Positions 1 to 9,829 are shown, counted from the first letter of the stretch. The stretch: 64,000 nucleotides of DNA from Labrys sp. WJW (GCF_001676615.1 NZ_LYXZ01000004.1:62001-126000), one strand, 5' to 3'. The notes: generated by a model not told the origin, from the sequence alone. Translations and numbers: made by a program.

Positions 1-1082
1 ATTTCCGCGTCTTCGTGTTGCCCGATCCCTATCGCGTGGTGGTGGATCTGCCGCAGATCGAGTTTGGCATGCCGCCGGAGACCGGCAAGCAGGGGCGCGG
101 CGTGGTGAGCGCCTATCGGTTCGGCCTGATCGCGCCCGGGAAATCCCGCATCGTCCTGGACCTGACCGAGCCGGCAGCCGTGGACAAATCCTTCCTCCTC
201 GACGCGCTGGACGATCAGCCAGCGCGGCTGGTGATCGATCTCGTCAAGACGGACAGGGCTGCCTTCCTGCGCACGGCCGCGAGCCAGAAGAGTTCGGACA
301 TGAGTGCGCACCCGCAGCCGTCCTCGCCGCCGCTCCTGCCGGAAAGCCAGCCCGGCCGGCCCGTGGTCGTGGTCGATCCCGGCCATGGCGGCATCGACAT
401 GGGTGCGACCTCCAAATCCGGCGAGCAGGAAAAGACCATCGTGCTTGAATTCGCCAAACGGCTCGCCGACAAGATCAACGAGACGGGGCGCTACCGGGCC
501 GTGCTGACCCGTGACGGCGATACCTTCATCTCGCTGGCCGGCCGCGTGCAGTTCGCACGCGCCAACCGCGCCTCGCTGTTCATCTCGGTGCATGCCGACA
601 CCCTGCACGATCCGTTCGGCGTCAGGGGAGCTACGATCTACACGCTCTCGGACCGGGCCTCCGATGCCGAATCGGCTCGTTATGCCGAGCAGGAGAACAA
701 GGCCGACGCGATCGCGGGCGTTGACCTTGCATCGGAGCCTGGCGATGTCGCCGATATCCTGATCGACCTCACGCGGCGCGAAACCAAATCCTTCTCCAAC
801 GGCTTTGCCAAGGTCCTGATCGACCAGTTCCAGGCCGCAGCCACGCTGAACAAGAACCCGCACCGCTCGGCTGGCTTCAAGGTGCTGACGGCTCCCGACA
901 TTCCCTCGGTGCTGCTGGAGCTCGGCTATCTGTCGAGCCGGGACGACGTGAAGCTCCTGACCTCCGATGATTGGCGCAACCGGGCGGCCGATGCCGTCGT
1001 GACGGCGATCGATGGCTTCTTCCAGCAGCGCCGCGCCAACCAGCCGGCAGCCTCCAGCGGTTCTGCGCCGGCAACGCCCTGA
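1..1082 (+). CDS. N-acetylmuramoyl-L-alanine amidase (AMIN + Amidase_3), 5' end cut off
   Basis: Periplasmic zinc amidase that cleaves the bond between N-acetylmuramic acid and the L-Ala of the peptide stem, used in daughter-cell separation. The reading frame is open to the left window edge, so signal peptide and gene start lie outside. The visible N-terminal part (VLPDPYRVVVDLPQ) is the end of an AMIN domain. The catalytic Amidase_3 domain follows with VVDPGHGGIDMGA (first Zn His), EKTIVLEFA (Glu), SLFISVHAD (His) and SVLLELGYLSS (catalytic Glu). The tail is Ala/Pro-rich. It lies 250 bp upstream of PBP1A, a common order in Hyphomicrobiales. Family call is firm; the exact Ami paralog is not assigned. 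Confidence 0.93.
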   Translation, partial: FRVFVLPDPYRVVVDLPQIEFGMPPETGKQGRGVVSAYRFGLIAPGKSRIVLDLTEPAAVDKSFLLDALDDQPARLVIDLVKTDRAAFLRTAASQKSSDMSAHPQPSSPPLLPESQPGRPVVVVDPGHGGIDMGATSKSGEQEKTIVLEFAKRLADKINETGRYRAVLTRDGDTFISLAGRVQFARANRASLFISVHADTLHDPFGVRGATIYTLSDRASDAESARYAEQENKADAIAGVDLASEPGDVADILIDLTRRETKSFSNGFAKVLIDQFQAAATLNKNPHRSAGFKVLTAPDIPSVLLELGYLSSRDDVKLLTSDDWRNRAADAVVTAIDGFFQQRRANQPAASSGSAPATP

Positions 1083-1332
1083 ACATTCGGTCGCGGCTTT
1101 CGCAGAACGGGTTCCCGCAGGGGTCTTGCACAGGCATGTTGCGGGGGAGCCGCAGTTTCTCCACAAAAGCCCTGCAAAAGCGTCGAGGTGCAGTTGCCGC
1201 GCTTGGGTTCGACTGGCCTGGCATGTTAGATGTCAAACGAATGTGCCGGGGCTGCCGGTATGAAAACGAACGGCTTTGGCCCAAACCCGGCAATGGCAGG
1301 GCAGGGAAGATATTGCCGATGAAAGCGTTGTG

Positions 1333-3741
1333 ATGAGACTTTTCGTTCGGTTCCTTGGATTTTTGTTCACAACGGCATCGATGTTGTTCCTTGTCGGGGG
1401 ATCGTTCGTGGCCCTCTATGTCTGGGCCAACACACGCGACTTGCCCGATACCGCAGCGCTCAAGGATTACGAACCACCGGTCATGACCCGCGTGCACGCG
1501 GGCGATGGCGCGCTCCTGGCCGAATATGCCCGCCAGCGCCGCCTCTATCTGCCGATCGAGGTGATGCCGCCGCTCCTGATCCACGCTTTCATGTCGGCGG
1601 AAGACAATGATTTCTACAATCATGTCGGCATCGACCCCAAGGGCGTGCTGCGCGCGCTGATTGCCAATGTCACGCATAAGGGCCGCCGCCAGCAGGGGGC
1701 ATCGACCATCACGCAGCAGGTCGCCAAGAACTTCTTCCTCGCGCCCGACCAGAACATCGTGCGCAAGATCAAGGAGGCCATCCTGGCCCTGCGGATGGAG
1801 CAGACCTATTCCAAGGACAAGATCCTCGAGCTCTATCTGAACGAGATCTATCTGGGCATGGGCAATTACGGCGTGGCCGCCGCTGCCCTCAATTATTTCG
1901 GCAAATCGGTCGACGAACTCGGCGTCGCCCAGGTCGCCTATCTCGCCGCCCTGCCGAAGGGGCCGAACAACTACAATCCGATCCGCAATCACGATGCGGC
2001 CGTCGGTCGACGCAATTGGGTGATCGACCAGATGGTTTCCAATGGCTACATCTCCAAGGAGGAGGGGCGGAAGGCCCAGGCGGAGCCCCTGGCCGTGACG
2101 CCGCGTTCCTTCGAAGGCGCCCAGAGCTACGCGGCCAATTATTTCACGGAGGAAGTCCGGCGCGAGATCGCCGAGCGCTATGGCGAGGACAAGCTCTATG
2201 AAGGGGGCTTGTCGGTACGCACCACGCTCGATCCGAAGCTCCAGCGCCTGGCGCGTGATGCCATGGTGGCCGGACTGGTGCGCTTCGACGAGCGCGGCGG
2301 CTTCCGTGGCCCGGTCAAGAATGTCGACCTCGGCGAGGACTGGGGCGTGACACTGGGTGCGGAAAAGCGCCTGAGCGACATCAAGCCCTGGCAACTCGCC
2401 ATCGTCCTCGATGCCGGCGACAACTCCGCCCGCATCGGCCTGCAGCCGCCGCTGGACCGTTTCGGCTCGATCTCCACCGAACGCCCGACCGGCACCGTCA
2501 ATCTGGATGGCGTGAAATGGGCACGCAGCCGGGTCGGCAAGGTCAGCCAGATCCTGAAGGTCGGCGACATCATCTATGTCGAGCCCAAGACCGACGGCAC
2601 CTTCCGCCTGCGCCAGATCCCCGAAATCTCCGGCGCCATGGTGGTGATGGATCCCTATACCGGCCGTGTGCTCGCCATGGTGGGGGGCTTTTCCTTCGAC
2701 CAGAGCGAGTTCAACCGCGCCACCCAGGCGCAGCGCCAGCCCGGCTCCTCCTTCAAGCCCTTCGTCTATGCTACCGCCATCGACAATGGCTATACGCCGG
2801 CCTCCGTGGTCATGGACGCGCCGATCGAAATCAACCAGGGCAATGGCGAGACCTGGCGGCCGTCCAACTACTCCAACAAGTTCTACGGCCCGCAGACCTT
2901 GCGTTTCGGCATCGAATATTCGCGTAACGTCATGACGGTTCGGCTCGCCCAGGACGTCGGCATGCCGCTGATCGCCGAATATGCCCGCCGCTTCGGCGTC
3001 TATGACGACCTGCCGTCCTATCTGTCGGGCGCACTCGGCGCCGGCACCACCACCGTGATGCGCATGGTTGCCGGTTATGGCATGCTCGAGAATGGCGGCC
3101 GCCTGATCAAGCCGACCTTGATCGACCGCATCCAGGACCGCTGGGGCAAGACCATCTACAAGCATGACGAGCGGATCTGCCAGGGCTGCAATGCCGACGA
3201 CTGGAGCAATCAGGACGAACCCAAGCTGCTCGATCCGCGCGAGCAGGTGCTCGATCCGATGACGGCCTATCAGGTCACCTCAATGCTGGAAGGCGTGATC
3301 CAGCACGGATCGGCCCAGACGCTGCGTTCGCTCAATCGCCCGATTGCCGGCAAGACTGGCACCACCAGCGACGAGAAGGATGCCTGGTTCATCGGTTATT
3401 CGCCCGACCTCGTCTGCGGCCTCTATGTCGGCTACGACACGCCGCGCCATATCGGCAACAAGGTCACGGGCGGCAGCCTGGCGGCGCCGATTTTCGGCAC
3501 TTTCATGAAGACGGCCCTGGCCGACAAGGCACCCGTGCCCTTCCGCGTGCCGCCCGGCATCAAGCTGATCCGTATCGACCGCAAGACCGGCATGCGTTCG
3601 GATGGTGGCGGCGCCATCCTGGAAGCCTTCAAGCCCGGCACGGCACCGCCCGACAACTACACTGTCATCGGTTCTGGCAGCGGTGGCTCGGAGGGCGGCG
3701 GTGGCGGGCCCGTCTCGATGGGGACGGGTGATCTCTACTGA
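1333..3741 (+). CDS. mrcA: Penicillin-binding protein 1A (bifunctional transglycosylase/transpeptidase)
   Basis: Class A PBP that polymerises glycan strands and cross-links peptides at the inner membrane. The product is 802 aa. One N-terminal membrane segment (about residues 5-29) is followed by a GT51 transglycosylase domain with SAEDNDFYNH and QGASTITQQVAKN. The transpeptidase domain has SSFK (472-475), SRN and KTGT (from 674). The C-terminus is Gly/Ser-rich. I chose ATG 1333 because it gives the conserved MRLFVRFLGF start; an in-frame GTG lies directly before it, and the longer TTG start at 1276 adds no recognisable sequence. The 250-bp gap from the amidase shows no gene. Confidence 0.95.
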   Translation: MRLFVRFLGFLFTTASMLFLVGGSFVALYVWANTRDLPDTAALKDYEPPVMTRVHAGDGALLAEYARQRRLYLPIEVMPPLLIHAFMSAEDNDFYNHVGIDPKGVLRALIANVTHKGRRQQGASTITQQVAKNFFLAPDQNIVRKIKEAILALRMEQTYSKDKILELYLNEIYLGMGNYGVAAAALNYFGKSVDELGVAQVAYLAALPKGPNNYNPIRNHDAAVGRRNWVIDQMVSNGYISKEEGRKAQAEPLAVTPRSFEGAQSYAANYFTEEVRREIAERYGEDKLYEGGLSVRTTLDPKLQRLARDAMVAGLVRFDERGGFRGPVKNVDLGEDWGVTLGAEKRLSDIKPWQLAIVLDAGDNSARIGLQPPLDRFGSISTERPTGTVNLDGVKWARSRVGKVSQILKVGDIIYVEPKTDGTFRLRQIPEISGAMVVMDPYTGRVLAMVGGFSFDQSEFNRATQAQRQPGSSFKPFVYATAIDNGYTPASVVMDAPIEINQGNGETWRPSNYSNKFYGPQTLRFGIEYSRNVMTVRLAQDVGMPLIAEYARRFGVYDDLPSYLSGALGAGTTTVMRMVAGYGMLENGGRLIKPTLIDRIQDRWGKTIYKHDERICQGCNADDWSNQDEPKLLDPREQVLDPMTAYQVTSMLEGVIQHGSAQTLRSLNRPIAGKTGTTSDEKDAWFIGYSPDLVCGLYVGYDTPRHIGNKVTGGSLAAPIFGTFMKTALADKAPVPFRVPPGIKLIRIDRKTGMRSDGGGAILEAFKPGTAPPDNYTVIGSGSGGSEGGGGGPVSMGTGDLY

Positions 3742-3819
3742 TTGTCCTTTCCCTCGCCGAACAGCTTGCCTATATGAAGCCCGGCGAGGGTAAAGTGCGA
3801 ATTCTCCGAATCGAACTTC

Positions 3820-3890
3820 TTCTCCAACTCTTTGTTTCGACGCATTTTCTGAAGCGAAAAGTCTGTCGACCTTTCTCGAAAATGCTTTTG
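3820..3890. repeat. Dispersed intergenic repeat, copy 1 (CTCCAACTCTTTGTTTCGACGC core)
   Basis: The stretch between mrcA and prfB carries CTCCAACTCTTTGTTTCGAC, repeated with one change at 7771-7790 beside phaC. What follows (CGCATTTTCTGAAGCGAAAA, then TTTCTCGAAAATGCTTTT) resembles a short repeat I recall as common in rhizobial intergenic DNA. Copies in the window are seen directly; the wider family is from memory. Confidence 0.55.
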
Positions 3891-3915
3891 CCAATCTCGA
3901 ACGGGCGATTCTTTC

Positions 3916-5047
3916 ATGCGCGCTGAAATCCTGTCCCTGGCGGACGAAATCAAGCAGTCTGCTGGACTGCTGAGGAGGCATCTTTGACTGGGATACTTCC
4001 TACGCCCGCCTGCAAGAACTGAACCACCTCTCCGAACAGCCTGACTTCTGGAACGACGCCGAGAAGGCCCAGAAGCTGATGCGCGAGCGTACCGATCTCG
4101 ACGATCGGTTGTCGTCGCTCGTCCGCATCGAGAAGGACCTCGACGAAACGCTCGAGCTTGCCGAACTCGGTGAAGCCGATGGCGACGAGTCGATCGTCGA
4201 CGAGGCCCAGACCGCATTGGAATCCTTGAAGAACGAGGTCGTCGAACGCCAGTTCGAGGCTCTGTTCTCCGGCGAGGCCGACAACAACGATACCTATATC
4301 GAAATCAATTCCGGCGCCGGCGGCACGGAGAGCCAGGATTGGGCCAATATGCTCCTGCGCATGTATACGCGCTGGGGTGAGCGGCATCGTTTCAAGGTGG
4401 AGTTGATGGATTTCACGGATGGTGAAACCGCCGGTATCAAGTCGGCCACCATCCTGGTGAAGGGAACCAAGGCCTATGGCTGGGCCAAGGTGGAATCGGG
4501 CGTGCATCGCCTCGTGCGCATCTCGCCCTACGATTCCAACGCCCGCCGGCATACGTCCTTCGCCAGTGTCTGGGTCTATCCGGTGATCGACGACTCGATC
4601 AACATCGAGATCAATGAATCCGACTGCCGCATCGATACCTACCGTGCTTCGGGCGCTGGCGGACAGCACGTCAACCGGACGGACTCGGCGGTGCGCATCA
4701 CCCATATTCCCTCGGGTATCGTGGTGGCCTGCCAGCAGGACCGTTCTCAGCACAAGAACCGTGCGACGGCCTGGGCCATGCTGAAGGCCCGCCTTTACGA
4801 GGCGGAGCTGAAGAAGCGCGAAGAGGCCGCCATGGCCACCCATGCCGGCAAGACCGATATCGGTTGGGGGCATCAGATCCGCTCTTATGTCCTGCAGCCC
4901 TATCAGATGGTCAAGGATACCCGCACGGGCTACACCTCGGGTACGCCCGGCGATGTGCTGGACGGTGACCTCGACGACTTCATGAAGTCCGCCCTGGCCC
5001 AGCGCGTCTATGGTGGCGGGCCCGATGCGGTCGAGGATATCGACTAG
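3916..5047 (+). CDS. prfB: Peptide chain release factor 2 (RF2), made by programmed +1 frameshift
   Basis: RF2 releases finished peptides at UGA and UAA. The first 23 codons run from ATG 3916 to CTT 3982-3984 and are followed by an in-frame TGA (3985-3987). Shifting +1 there continues as DWDTSYARLQELNHL, giving a 376-residue product of normal RF2 length. GGQ, the peptidyl-tRNA hydrolysis motif, is at 248-250 (GAGGQHVNRTDSAVR). The stop-recognition tripeptide is SPY in ISPYDSNARRHTSF where E. coli has SPF. A strong terminator follows directly. The N-terminal part before the shift (MRAEILSLADEIKQSAGLLR) matches the family start, so this is not a broken gene. Confidence 0.96.
3973..3988 (+). promoter_or_regulatory. 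RF2 autoregulatory +1 frameshift site
   Basis: AGGAGG CAT CTT TGA C: a perfect Shine-Dalgarno-like hexamer sits 3 nt before the CTT slippery codon, with TGA in the A site and C after it. This is the arrangement known from E. coli prfB (AGGGGG UAU CUU UGA C). Scarce RF2 lets the ribosome slip forward, so RF2 sets its own level. Confidence 0.93.
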
Positions 5048-5051
5048 TGAC

Positions 5052-5080
5052 AAGCCGGGGTTCCACCCCGGCTTTTTTCT
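5052..5080 (+). terminator. Rho-independent terminator of prfB
   Basis: Perfect 9-bp stem AAGCCGGGG / CCCCGGCTT with loop TTCCA, followed by a T-rich run (TTTTCT). It starts 5 bp after the prfB stop. Confidence 0.9.
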
Positions 5081-5101
5081 TTTGAATCGAGCAAGTTACC
5101 G

Positions 5102-5887
5102 ATGAGTTCCCATCTGATCTATCAACGCTATTCCTTTGCCCATGGCCTGATCAAGGAGGCCGGTGCCCTGGCACTTGGCTATTTCAACGAGCTGGGCAGC
5201 TTGACGGTGAAGAGCAAGGGCTTGCAGGATGTGGTCAGCGAGGCCGATCTGCAGACTGAACTGCTCATCAAGAAGCGTATCGCCGAATCCTATGCCGAGG
5301 ATGGCTTCTTTGGCGAAGAGACCGGGCCGAGCGGCGTCGGCGACAAGCGCGGGATCTGGGTCGTCGATCCTATCGATGGCACCCAGCCTTTCCTGAGCGG
5401 CCTGTCGTCGTGGTGCGTGTCGATCGCCTTCGTCTATGACGGCGAATTGCAGTTCGGCCTCGTATACGCGCCGAAGGACGATGAGCTCTTTGCCGGCGGG
5501 CTGGTCGCTCCCGCCACGCTCAACGGCCGGCCGATCGAGCCGCACAAGGGCGGGGCTCTCAGCGATGGCGTGGTCAGCGTCGGCTACAACAATCGTATCA
5601 AGCCCAGCGAAGTGCTGGCGGTGCTGGCGCGCCTTCTCGATGCCGGCGGCATGTATCAGCGCAACGGCTCGGGGGCGTTGTGCCTGTGCTATGTCGCTTG
5701 TGGCCGCCTGCTCGGCTATGTCGAATCCCATATCAATTCCTGGGATTGCCTTGGCGCGATTGCCATTATCCGCGCCGCCGGCGGCCGGACCAACGACTTC
5801 CTGGCCGAAGACGGCCTGGTGAAGGGCAATGCCATCATGGCCGGAGGGCCGGCCATCTATCCGGCTCTCCAGGAATTGCTCGGCTGA
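5102..5887 (+). CDS. Inositol monophosphatase family phosphatase
   Basis: Mg2+-dependent phosphatase of the IMPase/CysQ/histidinol-phosphatase superfamily, 261 aa. Metal ligands are visible: GEET (Glu72/Glu73), DPIDGT (Asp89, Asp92) and SWDCLGA (Asp215). The substrate cannot be read from sequence; candidates are inositol phosphate, histidinol phosphate and 3'(2'),5'-bisphosphonucleotides. It sits alone between the prfB terminator and a bidirectional hairpin shared with the convergent lactate permease. Confidence 0.85.
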   Translation: MSSHLIYQRYSFAHGLIKEAGALALGYFNELGSLTVKSKGLQDVVSEADLQTELLIKKRIAESYAEDGFFGEETGPSGVGDKRGIWVVDPIDGTQPFLSGLSSWCVSIAFVYDGELQFGLVYAPKDDELFAGGLVAPATLNGRPIEPHKGGALSDGVVSVGYNNRIKPSEVLAVLARLLDAGGMYQRNGSGALCLCYVACGRLLGYVESHINSWDCLGAIAIIRAAGGRTNDFLAEDGLVKGNAIMAGGPAIYPALQELLG

Positions 5888-5894
5888 ACCGAGA

Positions 5895-5922
5895 TCCAGG
5901 CCGGCTGTCACCCCGGCCTGGA
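5895..5922. terminator. Bidirectional hairpin between phosphatase gene and lldP
   Basis: Perfect 10-bp stem TCCAGGCCGG / CCGGCCTGGA with an 8-nt loop, between two convergent stop codons. There is no clear T-run on either side, so termination efficiency is inferred from position. Confidence 0.65.
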
Positions 5923-5929
5923 GACAATG

Positions 5930-7594
5930 TCACCCGAGCACCATGGCGGTGAAGGGATAGACATAGGCCTGCAGTGTCACGAACAGGCCGACCAGGCAGG
6001 CCAGGACGATCGAGTGTATGAACACGTAGCGCAGGATCGTGCCTTCATGACCGTACCAGTTGGTGGCGGTGGATGCGACGACGATCGACTGTGCGTCGAT
6101 CATCTTGCCCATCACGCCGCCTGAGGAGTTGGCTGCCGCCATCAACACCGGTGACAGGCCCAATTGCTGCGAGGTGATCTTCTGCAGATTGCCGAACAGC
6201 ACGTTGGAGGAGGTGTCGGAGCCCGTCAGCGCGACGCCGAGCCAGCCGAGCAGCGTTCCGAAGAAGGGATAGAACACGCCCGTCGCCGCGAAGGCGAGGC
6301 CAAGGGTGGCGTCGACGCCCGACAGGCGCGTCAGCGTGCCGATGGCGAGCATGGCCGAGATGGTGATCAGCGAGATCGAGCACACCTTGATGGTGCGGCC
6401 ATATTCGGCGATCAGCTTGGCTGGCGAGAACCCCATCAGCAGGCCCGACACGATGGCGGCCAGAAGCATGCCCGTGCCGGTGAAGGAGAGATAGGTAAAG
6501 GCGAACACTGCGGTTTCGGGCGTGGGTTTGGCCACCACGGGCGCCACCTTGTTGATCTGGTTGTGCAGGTCCGGCACCTGATAGTTCCAGGAGAAGATGG
6601 CATTGGCCCAGGTCTTGAAGGCGCCGGTGCCCCAGACCAGCATGAAGATGCAGACCAGGATCCAGGGAAGCAGCGCCCCCCAGAGCTGGGCTTGCGTCAA
6701 GGGCTTGCGATCGGCATCCGTGCGAGGTCTTGCCAGATCCGCTGACGGATCGTTGGTGCGCAGGGCGGGCGAGAGCCAGAGCTCCTTGGGCTGCCAGACC
6801 TTCAGGAAGAGGATCAGGCAGGCCATCGAAATCAGCGAGGCACCGATGTCGACGATCCAGGGGTTGATGTAGTTGGAGATCAGGAATTGCGGCACGGCGA
6901 AGGAGATGCCCGTGACCAGGATGGCCGGCCACACCCCGATCATGCCCCGCCAGCCGGCGAAGGCGCCGATCACCCAGAAGGGCACGATCAGTGAAAACAG
7001 CGGCAATTGCCGGCCGACCATGGCTCCCAGCACATAGGGGTCGAGCCCGGTTACCGACGCCAAGCCCTGGATCGGCGTACCCAAGGCGCCATAGGCGACC
7101 GGCGCGGTGTTGGCGATCAGGGAGAGGCCGGAAGCCGCCAAGGGTGAGAAGCCAAGGCCGATGAGGATCGCGCCGGTGATGGCAACAGGCGTGCCGAAGC
7201 CGGAAGCCCCTTCGAAAAAGGCGCCGAAGGAGAAGGCGATCAGCAGCAATTGCAGGCGCCTGTCTTCGGTGACACCGCCGATGGCTCGCTGCAGCAATTC
7301 GAAGCGGCCGCTCTCGACCGTGATGCGGTAGAGATAGATCACGTTGAGAACGATCCAGCCGATCGGGAAGAAGCCGGTGACGACACCGAGCAGGGAGGCC
7401 CGGATCGACAGGCCCGCGGGCATGGTAAAGATGAATATCGTAATGAGATTGGCGACGATGAGAGCGATCACCGCCGCGATATGCGCCTTGACCTTGCCGC
7501 TGGCGATCAGAACTAACAAGGTTACCGCAGGGATGGCAGCTGCGATGGTGGACAGTACTTCGTTGTCGAGAGGGTTATAAATCTGGTTCCACAT
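5930..7594 (-). CDS. lldP: L-lactate permease family transporter
   Basis: Inner-membrane proton-coupled lactate (and probably glycolate) importer, 554 aa, the usual LldP length, with hydrophobic segments throughout. Family stretches include AFFEGASGFGTPVAI, TAPVAYGALGTPIQG, FTGTGMLLAAIVSGLLMG and GSDTSSNVLFGNLQ. The ATG at 7594 has GGAAG a few bases upstream. No lactate dehydrogenase or regulator gene is adjacent, so the gene appears monocistronic and the natural substrate is inferred from family only. Confidence 0.9.
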   Translation of the reverse strand: MWNQIYNPLDNEVLSTIAAAIPAVTLLVLIASGKVKAHIAAVIALIVANLITIFIFTMPAGLSIRASLLGVVTGFFPIGWIVLNVIYLYRITVESGRFELLQRAIGGVTEDRRLQLLLIAFSFGAFFEGASGFGTPVAITGAILIGLGFSPLAASGLSLIANTAPVAYGALGTPIQGLASVTGLDPYVLGAMVGRQLPLFSLIVPFWVIGAFAGWRGMIGVWPAILVTGISFAVPQFLISNYINPWIVDIGASLISMACLILFLKVWQPKELWLSPALRTNDPSADLARPRTDADRKPLTQAQLWGALLPWILVCIFMLVWGTGAFKTWANAIFSWNYQVPDLHNQINKVAPVVAKPTPETAVFAFTYLSFTGTGMLLAAIVSGLLMGFSPAKLIAEYGRTIKVCSISLITISAMLAIGTLTRLSGVDATLGLAFAATGVFYPFFGTLLGWLGVALTGSDTSSNVLFGNLQKITSQQLGLSPVLMAAANSSGGVMGKMIDAQSIVVASTATNWYGHEGTILRYVFIHSIVLACLVGLFVTLQAYVYPFTAMVLG

Positions 7595-7731
7595 GTGATG
7601 GCTTCCCGATTACGACTTTTATCGTTGGGGTATGCCATGCGGAAGTTCTGCTGATTTGACCGTAAAATCAAGACAGGTATCAATATAGGCCCTGCAAGCA
7701 TGTGCAAGGCCTTACGATGCGTCCGGTCTTG

Positions 7732-7839
7732 CCCTAGAGCAAAGCGCGTTCACACGCGAACGCTTGTTTGCTCCAACTCTTTGTTCCGACGCGTCTTTGC
7801 GATTCTCGATGATTCCGAGAAATCACAAAACGCTTTAGG
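7732..7839. repeat. Dispersed intergenic repeat, copy 2 (MITE-like)
   Basis: Contains CTCCAACTCTTTGTTCCGAC (7771-7790), nearly identical to 3822-3841. The ends CCTAGAGC... and ...GCTTTAGG are imperfectly inverted. The right end supplies the phaC TAA stop codon (7835-7837 on the minus strand). I cannot tell whether it is mobile. Confidence 0.5.
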
Positions 7840-9664
7840 ACTTCACGCGCACATAGCTTCCCGGCGCGTCGCCGAGAGGCTTGCGGCGTCCGCCCGGCTT
7901 GCGCTTGTCGGCGGGAACCTCCTCGGGGGCCTGCTTCCTCAGCCAGGTCAACCAGTCCGGCCACCAGGAACCGGGGTGTTCGGTGGCTCCCTCCAACCAG
8001 TCCTCATAGCTGCCGGCGACGGCGCCGCCGAGCCAGTACTGGTATTTCTTGCGGGCAGGTGGGTTCACCACGCCGGCAATGTGACCGGAGCCGGACAGGA
8101 CGTAGCGCACCGGCCCGCCAAAGGCCTGGGCACCGATGAAGACGGAATTGGGCGGGGCGATGTGGTCCTCGCGGGTCGCCAGCTCATAGATCGGGATCTT
8201 CACCTTCTTGAGATCGAGGGTCTCGTCGCCCACTACCATGCGCCCGCGCGTGAGATTGTTCTCCAGATAGCAATTGCGCAGATAGAAGGAGTGGTTCTTC
8301 TCGGGCATGCGGGTGGCATCCGCATTCCAATAGAGCAGGTCGAAAGGTGTGGGCTGCTTGCCCCGCATGTAATTGTTGACGAGATAGGGCCAGATCAATT
8401 CCTGGCTGCGCAGCATGTTGAAGGCGGCGGCCATCTTGGAACCGGGAAAATAGCCGTGCTCGGCCATGGTTTTCTCGATCCATTGAATGTGGTCCTCGTC
8501 GGCGAAGACCTTGAGATCGCCGGCCTTGTCGAAATCGACCTGGGTGGCGAACAAGGTGGCCGAGGTTATGCGGGTGTCGCCCTTGGCAGCCAGCCAGGCC
8601 AGCGTCACCGAGAGCAGGGTGCCGCCGACGCAATAGCCGATGGCGGAGACTTCCTTCTCGCCGGTGATCTTGCCGATTTCATCGAGGGCTGTGACCGGCC
8701 CTTCCTTCATATATTCCAGGAAGCCTTTGTTGCGCTGCTTCTCGTCCGGATTGACCCAGGAGATCACGAAGACGGTCAGGCCCTGGTCGACACACCATTT
8801 GATGAAGCTCTTTTCGGGCGTCAGGTCGAGCACGTAGAACTTGTTGATCCAGGGCGGGCAGATCAGGATGGGCCGCTTCAGCACGCTGGCCGTGGTCGGC
8901 GTATATTGCAGCAGCTCCATGGTGGCGTTGCGGAAAACCACCTTGCCCGGCGTGGTGGCAAGATTGACGCCCACCTCGAATTTCGAGGTATCGGACTGGC
9001 GTATCTTCAGATCGCCATCGCCGGCATCGATATCCTCTTTCAGCATTTCCAGGCCGCGCACCAGGTTTTCGCCGTTCTCGGCCAGCGTGTCGCGAATGAG
9101 CGAAGGATTGGTGGCGATGAAATTGCTCGGCGAGATCGCGGCCGAGACCTGCCGCACGTAGAAATCGGCCTTATGGCGCAGGCGTGGCTCCAGGCCGTCG
9201 GCCTCGTGTACAAGCTTCTCTGCCCAGCGGCTGGTAATCAGATAGGCCTGCTTGAGCAGGTCGAAATACTGGTTCTGGCTCCATTCGGGGTCGCGAAAGC
9301 GGGCATCCTTGGGGTCGGGCTCCGCGGCAGGCTTGGCTTCCTCGCCGGCCATGCGCTGCAGCGAGGAGGTCCATAGGGACATAAAACCACTGGCGAGGCT
9401 GGTCTGTGCCTGCAGGGCGCGTTGCGGGTCGGACAGCCAATATTGCGCCAGATGACCGATGGAATTGACCGCGTCGGCGACCTCCTCGGTGATGTCGCTC
9501 TTGACCCTGCCGTCCTCCCGCGGGCGCAGATAGGCCGCCAGAGCCTTGCCGCCTTCCTCCACCGCGCGCCCCATATTACGGGCAAGCGTCTCGATATCGA
9601 CCGGTCCAAATGAGGTCAGCGACTCGGCCGAGGGAGGGGGATTGGAGTTTTTCTCGTTCTTCAT
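7835..9664 (-). CDS. phaC: Class I poly(3-hydroxyalkanoate) synthase
   Basis: Polymerises 3-hydroxyacyl-CoA into PHA granules. The product is 609 aa from ATG 9664. The lipase-like box is [10 protein letters not shown] with nucleophile Cys345. The late [12 protein letters not shown] supplies the catalytic His, and [12 protein letters not shown] lies in the catalytic Asp region. A longer in-frame start at ATG 9697 would add [11 protein letters not shown]. The frame stays open further upstream, but that extension has no PHA synthase character and overlaps the divergent lipoprotein gene. No phaA, phaB or phasin gene lies in the window. Confidence 0.94.
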   Translation of the reverse strand: MKNEKNSNPPPSAESLTSFGPVDIETLARNMGRAVEEGGKALAAYLRPREDGRVKSDITEEVADAVNSIGHLAQYWLSDPQRALQAQTSLASGFMSLWTSSLQRMAGEEAKPAAEPDPKDARFRDPEWSQNQYFDLLKQAYLITSRWAEKLVHEADGLEPRLRHKADFYVRQVSAAISPSNFIATNPSLIRDTLAENGENLVRGLEMLKEDIDAGDGDLKIRQSDTSKFEVGVNLATTPGKVVFRNATMELLQYTPTTASVLKRPILICPPWINKFYVLDLTPEKSFIKWCVDQGLTVFVISWVNPDEKQRNKGFLEYMKEGPVTALDEIGKITGEKEVSAIGYCVGGTLLSVTLAWLAAKGDTRITSATLFATQVDFDKAGDLKVFADEDHIQWIEKTMAEHGYFPGSKMAAAFNMLRSQELIWPYLVNNYMRGKQPTPFDLLYWNADATRMPEKNHSFYLRNCYLENNLTRGRMVVGDETLDLKKVKIPIYELATREDHIAPPNSVFIGAQAFGGPVRYVLSGSGHIAGVVNPPARKKYQYWLGGAVAGSYEDWLEGATEHPGSWWPDWLTWLRKQAPEEVPADKRKPGGRRKPLGDAPGSYVRVKS

Positions 9665-9694
9665 CGCGCCCCATCTTGGCTCTTTACGGCCCTT

Positions 9695-9718
9695 CATTAG
9701 AACATGTTTTTCCTTCCT
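9695..9718 (-). promoter_or_regulatory. phaC leader: strong SD with two-codon minicistron
   Basis: On the minus strand AGGAAGGA (9718-9711) is followed 5 nt later by ATG TTC TAA, and the TAA overlaps the upstream phaC ATG as TAATG. The SD is optimally placed for the mini-ORF and far for phaC. It may allow translational coupling or may be chance. Confidence 0.3.
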
Positions 9719-9829
9719 GTGAATGCTTCTTCGCATCGCTTTGTGAACCATGACGGTGATTTCATCGATTTTCCCTGTTTGCCGATCGGCCGGCGCTCTA
9801 TAAGAGAGGGGAGAAATTGCGAGAACGTC

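Noticed and set aside
877..3165. 762-codon open frame on the minus strand across mrcA
   Set aside because: Shadow of GC-rich coding DNA; the composition is low-complexity (Gly/Asp/His/Arg-rich) with no domain, and it is fully covered by PBP1A.
3916..3987. prfB as a pseudogene broken by an early TGA
   Set aside because: The stop sits in the known RF2 frameshift context and the product after the shift has normal length and motifs.
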